The notes below the pieces were generated by a model. It searched no databases. It saw nothing but the letters and a program-made list of their open reading frames with translations, and was not told where the DNA came from. A stretch of DNA of 64,000 nt from Corbicula japonica. Taxonomy: Eukaryota; Mollusca; Bivalvia; Venerida; Cyrenidae. Location: contig JAZAYU010000008.1 of NCBI GenBank assembly GCA_038501625.1, forward strand, positions 10,540,938 to 10,604,937, given 5' to 3'. How positions within the stretch are numbered: position 1 is the first letter of the stretch; the number at the start of each line of letters is the position of its first letter. Positions 60,751 through 64,000 of the stretch are shown here, one piece after another. The position numbers and the translations under genes are program-made.

Positions 60751-61803
60751 AAAGACTCGGCAATTTCTATACGAAAGATATTAAAATGGAATTCTATCTT
60801 TTGGACTTGAGCAATTAAAATACGAATGCTATATTCTTCAGTAACATAAGATACCGGAAATATATGACCTTCAGATCTACTGTAAAGCTCAATTTTGAAT
60901 GTTTACAATCTCATGATTTTGATGTATTGTCAATAATATGTATATTAGAGGTAAAGCATCGTTTCCACAAACTACGACTATCAAAATCGTTTTGTAAATG
61001 ATATCGCCTATACACAGATAAAGTCAAATTGCAGTTCAAAATCACCGGCGCCAAACAGAGGCCGCCTGTAAGAAATATCTGGTTTAAAAGAAAAAACATG
61101 TATTCATCATAGTTTAATTGTCGAAGAAAAGAAAAAAAACTCGGATTTTTACACACTAGCAAACGTTGGCTTCATAACCAGTGATAAAACACCGTTACAT
61201 CTTTGACTCGATTAATTTATGAAAAACCTGACATTCGAAAGAACATAGTCATTTAAAATGTCACTTGTGTGGGTTACATCTTCTGACGTCTGAAGATTGA
61301 AAAAAAAACTTTGATAAAGAGTAATTAATAACAAAACTCCTCTTGAATTTCATTTAATGCGTAAGTAGTAAAGAAATCGTCTAACGACGTAATTAGATTT
61401 GTCAGCTTGGTCAAAAGAATACATAACGAGACATTAAATTATTTTCCTTCAATAGATAAAATTGACATTAAATGACAAGATATTGAGAATAAATGGGATG
61501 TATTTCTTTTTCGTTCCTGGAAAACATGACATCAATTTCTGCGTAAAGCTCATAACTGCAAGCAGACTAAGTTTTTCTTTTGAATCTTTTGATTTTTTAT
61601 TATGAAATTTTCAATCATGTTGTTTTGTAAATCAATGGAATGCAACAGTTTTGACTCACTAGCACAAAACATCAATATCTTTATTCTACAACGATAGCTT
61701 TTACAGCTGATGAACTGATTAAACTGAATTTTCAAAAAAGCTCACTATTTGTTCTGGCTCTTGGTACATAAAACGATTTTTTGTTTGTATACAAAAGCTA
61801 CGT

Positions 61804-61804
<1 letters not shown>
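60751..61804. other. Unrecognised AT-rich DNA
   Basis: No gene or repeat family recognised. Confidence 0.3.

Positions 61805-61840
<36 letters not shown>
61805..61840. repeat. Homopolymer of 36 C
   Basis: An uninterrupted run of 36 cytosines, bounded by ACGTT and GCCTTCGCC. True length is uncertain because such tracts are prone to sequencing and assembly error. Confidence 0.9.
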
Positions 61841-61841
<1 letters not shown>

Positions 61842-61867
61842 CCTTCGCCATAAAAATTAGGTTGGCA

Positions 61868-61955
61868 GGACAATTGAACAAACTCAATTAAACCGAGCGT
61901 GCTATATTTTTATGTTTTGTCGTGTTGGATGGCGTTCCCATTTCATCTATTACAG
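61868..61955 (+). repeat. Family C 3'-end fragment
   Basis: CAATTGAACAAACTCAATTA, AACCGAGCGTGC, TTTTATGTTTTGTCGTGTTG and GGCGTTCCCATTTCATCTAT correspond to the last ~85 bp of family C including the decayed stem-loop. Confidence 0.65.
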
Positions 61956-62574
61956 GTATTTCCAGGGAAATAAACTTAAAAGCTTAGGTAAGTTGGATTT
62001 GAAAGATAATTTTGTCGTAATCACGGTCAAAACCTGTTCAATTGAAATAAACGCAGACACCAATTAATACATGGCCCATAAATTATTCTCTATATTGCTT
62101 ATATTGTAAATAGTAGTGCAGTGTTGATAAGTGTAAAAGCTGAATTTAATGTGGACAATGCATCACATAAATCAAAAGAGGGGTCAGCTTAAATTAATCA
62201 AATGTTGATTAATAATTCTGATGTTTTTTCCATTAAGATATATATATGTATTTGTAATTTACACAGTTAAGACTTTCGCTAGTGCATCATTCCATATTGT
62301 CGACCTTTTGAACCCTTCATAAAAACACAAACAACAGTTGATATTATAAAGATCACATTAATCAAATGTTACCACAACATGTTTCCTCTGAAAAGTCTTA
62401 TATTAAGTTTAATAGTCTGACGTCATACCCCATGAGAAGAAATGTATTGGTAAACGGAAGGTTATTGGAAAAAGTCGCTAAGTACAAGCAGAGCAATATC
62501 CTATTTTACAGTATTGGAATTATGGTATTATACTTTAGCATTTAAAAAATGACAGCCGCCGCCGATCTCGGTAC
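61956..62574. other. Unrecognised DNA
   Basis: No gene. 62368-62530 shares short ordered blocks with 52258-52395. Confidence 0.3.
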
Positions 62575-62805
62575 ATTAAAGTATTACAAGTTCGGTTTGA
62601 CCAAGTTTGTTCATGGAAAGTAATAGCATTACAGATTAATGCTTGCGCCGCTAAGCCGGGGTCGCAACTCAACATTTAGACAAGTAAACAGTACATAGTT
62701 TAATACATTATCAAAAGATGTTGAGCATCCCCCACGATAAGGGAAAGCTTTTGACAAATGTCGGAATTTAACATGATAGAATTTCGACAAGGAATCCGAG
62801 AATAA
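62575..62805 (-). mobile_element. Family C copy, diverged
   Basis: Plus-strand order: decayed stem-loop ACAAGTTCGGTTTGACC, GCTTGCGCCGCTAAGCCGGG, CAACTCAACATTTAGAC and AGAATTTCGACAAGGAATCC with GAGAATAAC. The 3' boundary block is lost and there is an internal deletion. Confidence 0.6.
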
Positions 62806-63658
62806 CAAAAAAAAAACGCCAAAGGCAAAAAAAAAAATAAATAAATAAAATAAAACGCAGAAAGTATACATTGAAGATGGTTGAAAATAACAAAGGCTAA
62901 CCTAAACGGATTCATCAAAACCACCTACATAATAACAGGCCGACATATTGAAACACTATTCAAAGGAGCACCTTTTGACTGACAGAAGCATCGCACTGTA
63001 CTCTTGCTGTTATCATGTCTTTATAATATGGAGATTATACTAAAAACTACAGATGTGCCCTTACTATGAGTTAATGTGTTACTTTATTTTAAATATTCGC
63101 TGCACAACCAAAAAATGAAAGCAAAATAAACGAAAGCCATTTCCGAGTAAGAGCGAACGGGCTGCTATATTTAGAAAATGTAAGTATAATCAGCTTCATT
63201 TATTTTTATATGGCAGAAAAACGGAATATATTTAAAATATTAAAATATTGGAAAATGAAGTGCCTTGTAAGGATGACGAAGCTTCAAGGAAACACAGTTT
63301 AAAAAATGTAAATTGTTCTGGCTAAAACTTGTTAACTTTTTTTTCTGGTCAAACAATGTTGCAATTTTTCAACAAAATTCTCATTTCGACTGAATTTTGT
63401 TCATGTATTTGGCTCAGAAATTATTTCGATGTTCCAATACATCATATAAATATCATGTGTGACCGCTGTACACATTTTGAATGATGAAATTTCTGTTTTA
63501 ACGATATATGCCGTTTTCGAAGTGGCATGGGGGCGAAGATCTAGATGCAGAGCGTAAACATAGAAGGCAGAGCGACAATACAACTGCCGACTAGTTTTTA
63601 TTGCATCTTTTAATATCCTTTCTCCATAGATACACCTTTATTGCGTTGGCGAACCCCT
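62806..63658. other. Unrecognised AT-rich DNA
   Basis: No gene or repeat family recognised. Confidence 0.3.
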
Positions 63659-63812
63659 TACATCTAGATCAGCCGACATATCCGTGTCGTCTGATCAGGT
63701 TCTAAACTGTTCGCTTTTTGATTTGTAAGATAATTTCTAACCAAAATGACCAGTGCAGATTCTGATCAGACGGCACCGTTGTGCAGGCTGATCTGGATCT
63801 ACACTGGTCGCA
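63659..63812. mobile_element. ~150-bp hairpin element
   Basis: Left arm TACATCTAGATCAGCCGACA...GTCGTCTGATCAGGTTCT pairs with right arm AGATTCTGATCAGACGGCAC...GGCTGATCTGGATCTA, leaving a loop of about 40 bp. The TCTGATCAG and GATCAGCC words are familiar from short dispersed bivalve repeats. Non-coding. Confidence 0.75.
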
Positions 63813-64000
63813 CATGCCTAAATGTGTATATATGGAGGAAGGTATTAATGTAATTAATGAACATTTCTGTAGAATTTAAAATGTTTGTTTTTCATATTTG
63901 GTCTTATTGATTTCAGGTATAGGAACCTTTAAAGTTCGTAAGAGATAGGGTTATTTCTTTCATCAAAGAAAACGAAACTAAATCATTAATCAAATGTAAG

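Overview
This 64 kb window is AT-rich, gene-poor eukaryotic DNA made almost entirely of repeats. I found no intact host protein-coding gene, rRNA or tRNA. The repeat content (EN-RT non-LTR retrotransposon debris, small hairpin and MITE-like elements, long microsatellites, a large minisatellite, and repeats ending in CCGTCCGTCC or GGCGGGGGAT blocks) looks like a bivalve mollusc genome. That assignment is inference from repeat style, not from a diagnostic gene.

Layout. 1-30.5 kb: dispersed repeats in intergenic-looking DNA. Two families dominate. Family A is the 3' tail of a retroelement whose coding part survives at 20.3-21.6 kb (locus 1, + strand) and at 41.1-42.5 kb (locus 2, - strand). Its other copies are 5'-truncated and most share one 3' terminus. 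Family C is a second retroelement-like repeat with a conserved stem-loop near its 3' end. Also here are an ancient ~160-bp degenerate tandem (4.6-6.2 kb, and inverted at 29.65-30.5 kb), a CT/TCTG microsatellite (11.1 kb), a long palindrome fused to an (ACGC)n tract (24.0-24.25 kb) and an (ACT)n/(AAC)n array (28.1-28.4 kb).

30.76-39.70 kb: one minisatellite of about 48-bp units, roughly 7.6 kb of repeat, split by a 507-bp insertion with a 4-bp target-site duplication and by an ~0.8-kb composite insertion with GC-rich inverted ends and its own 156-bp tandem. 39.7-52.5 kb: retroelement locus 2 with a nested family A insertion whose empty site is preserved in locus 1, a 221-bp inverted-repeat element, a promoter-like motif cluster (47.16-47.64 kb) and a decayed LINE 3' end (49.06-49.40 kb).

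52.58-54.44 kb: a foldback-type element with ~510-bp inverted arms and a 5-bp duplication CTTTA. 56.47-59.61 kb: a 5'-truncated, frameshifted LINE on the minus strand (endonuclease, reverse transcriptase, CCHC tail) with a stop codon in its catalytic FADD box. 59.6-64 kb: family C copies, a 36-C homopolymer and a 150-bp hairpin element. Nothing here acts together as a pathway; the relationships are insertion, truncation, nesting and tandem expansion of mobile DNA.
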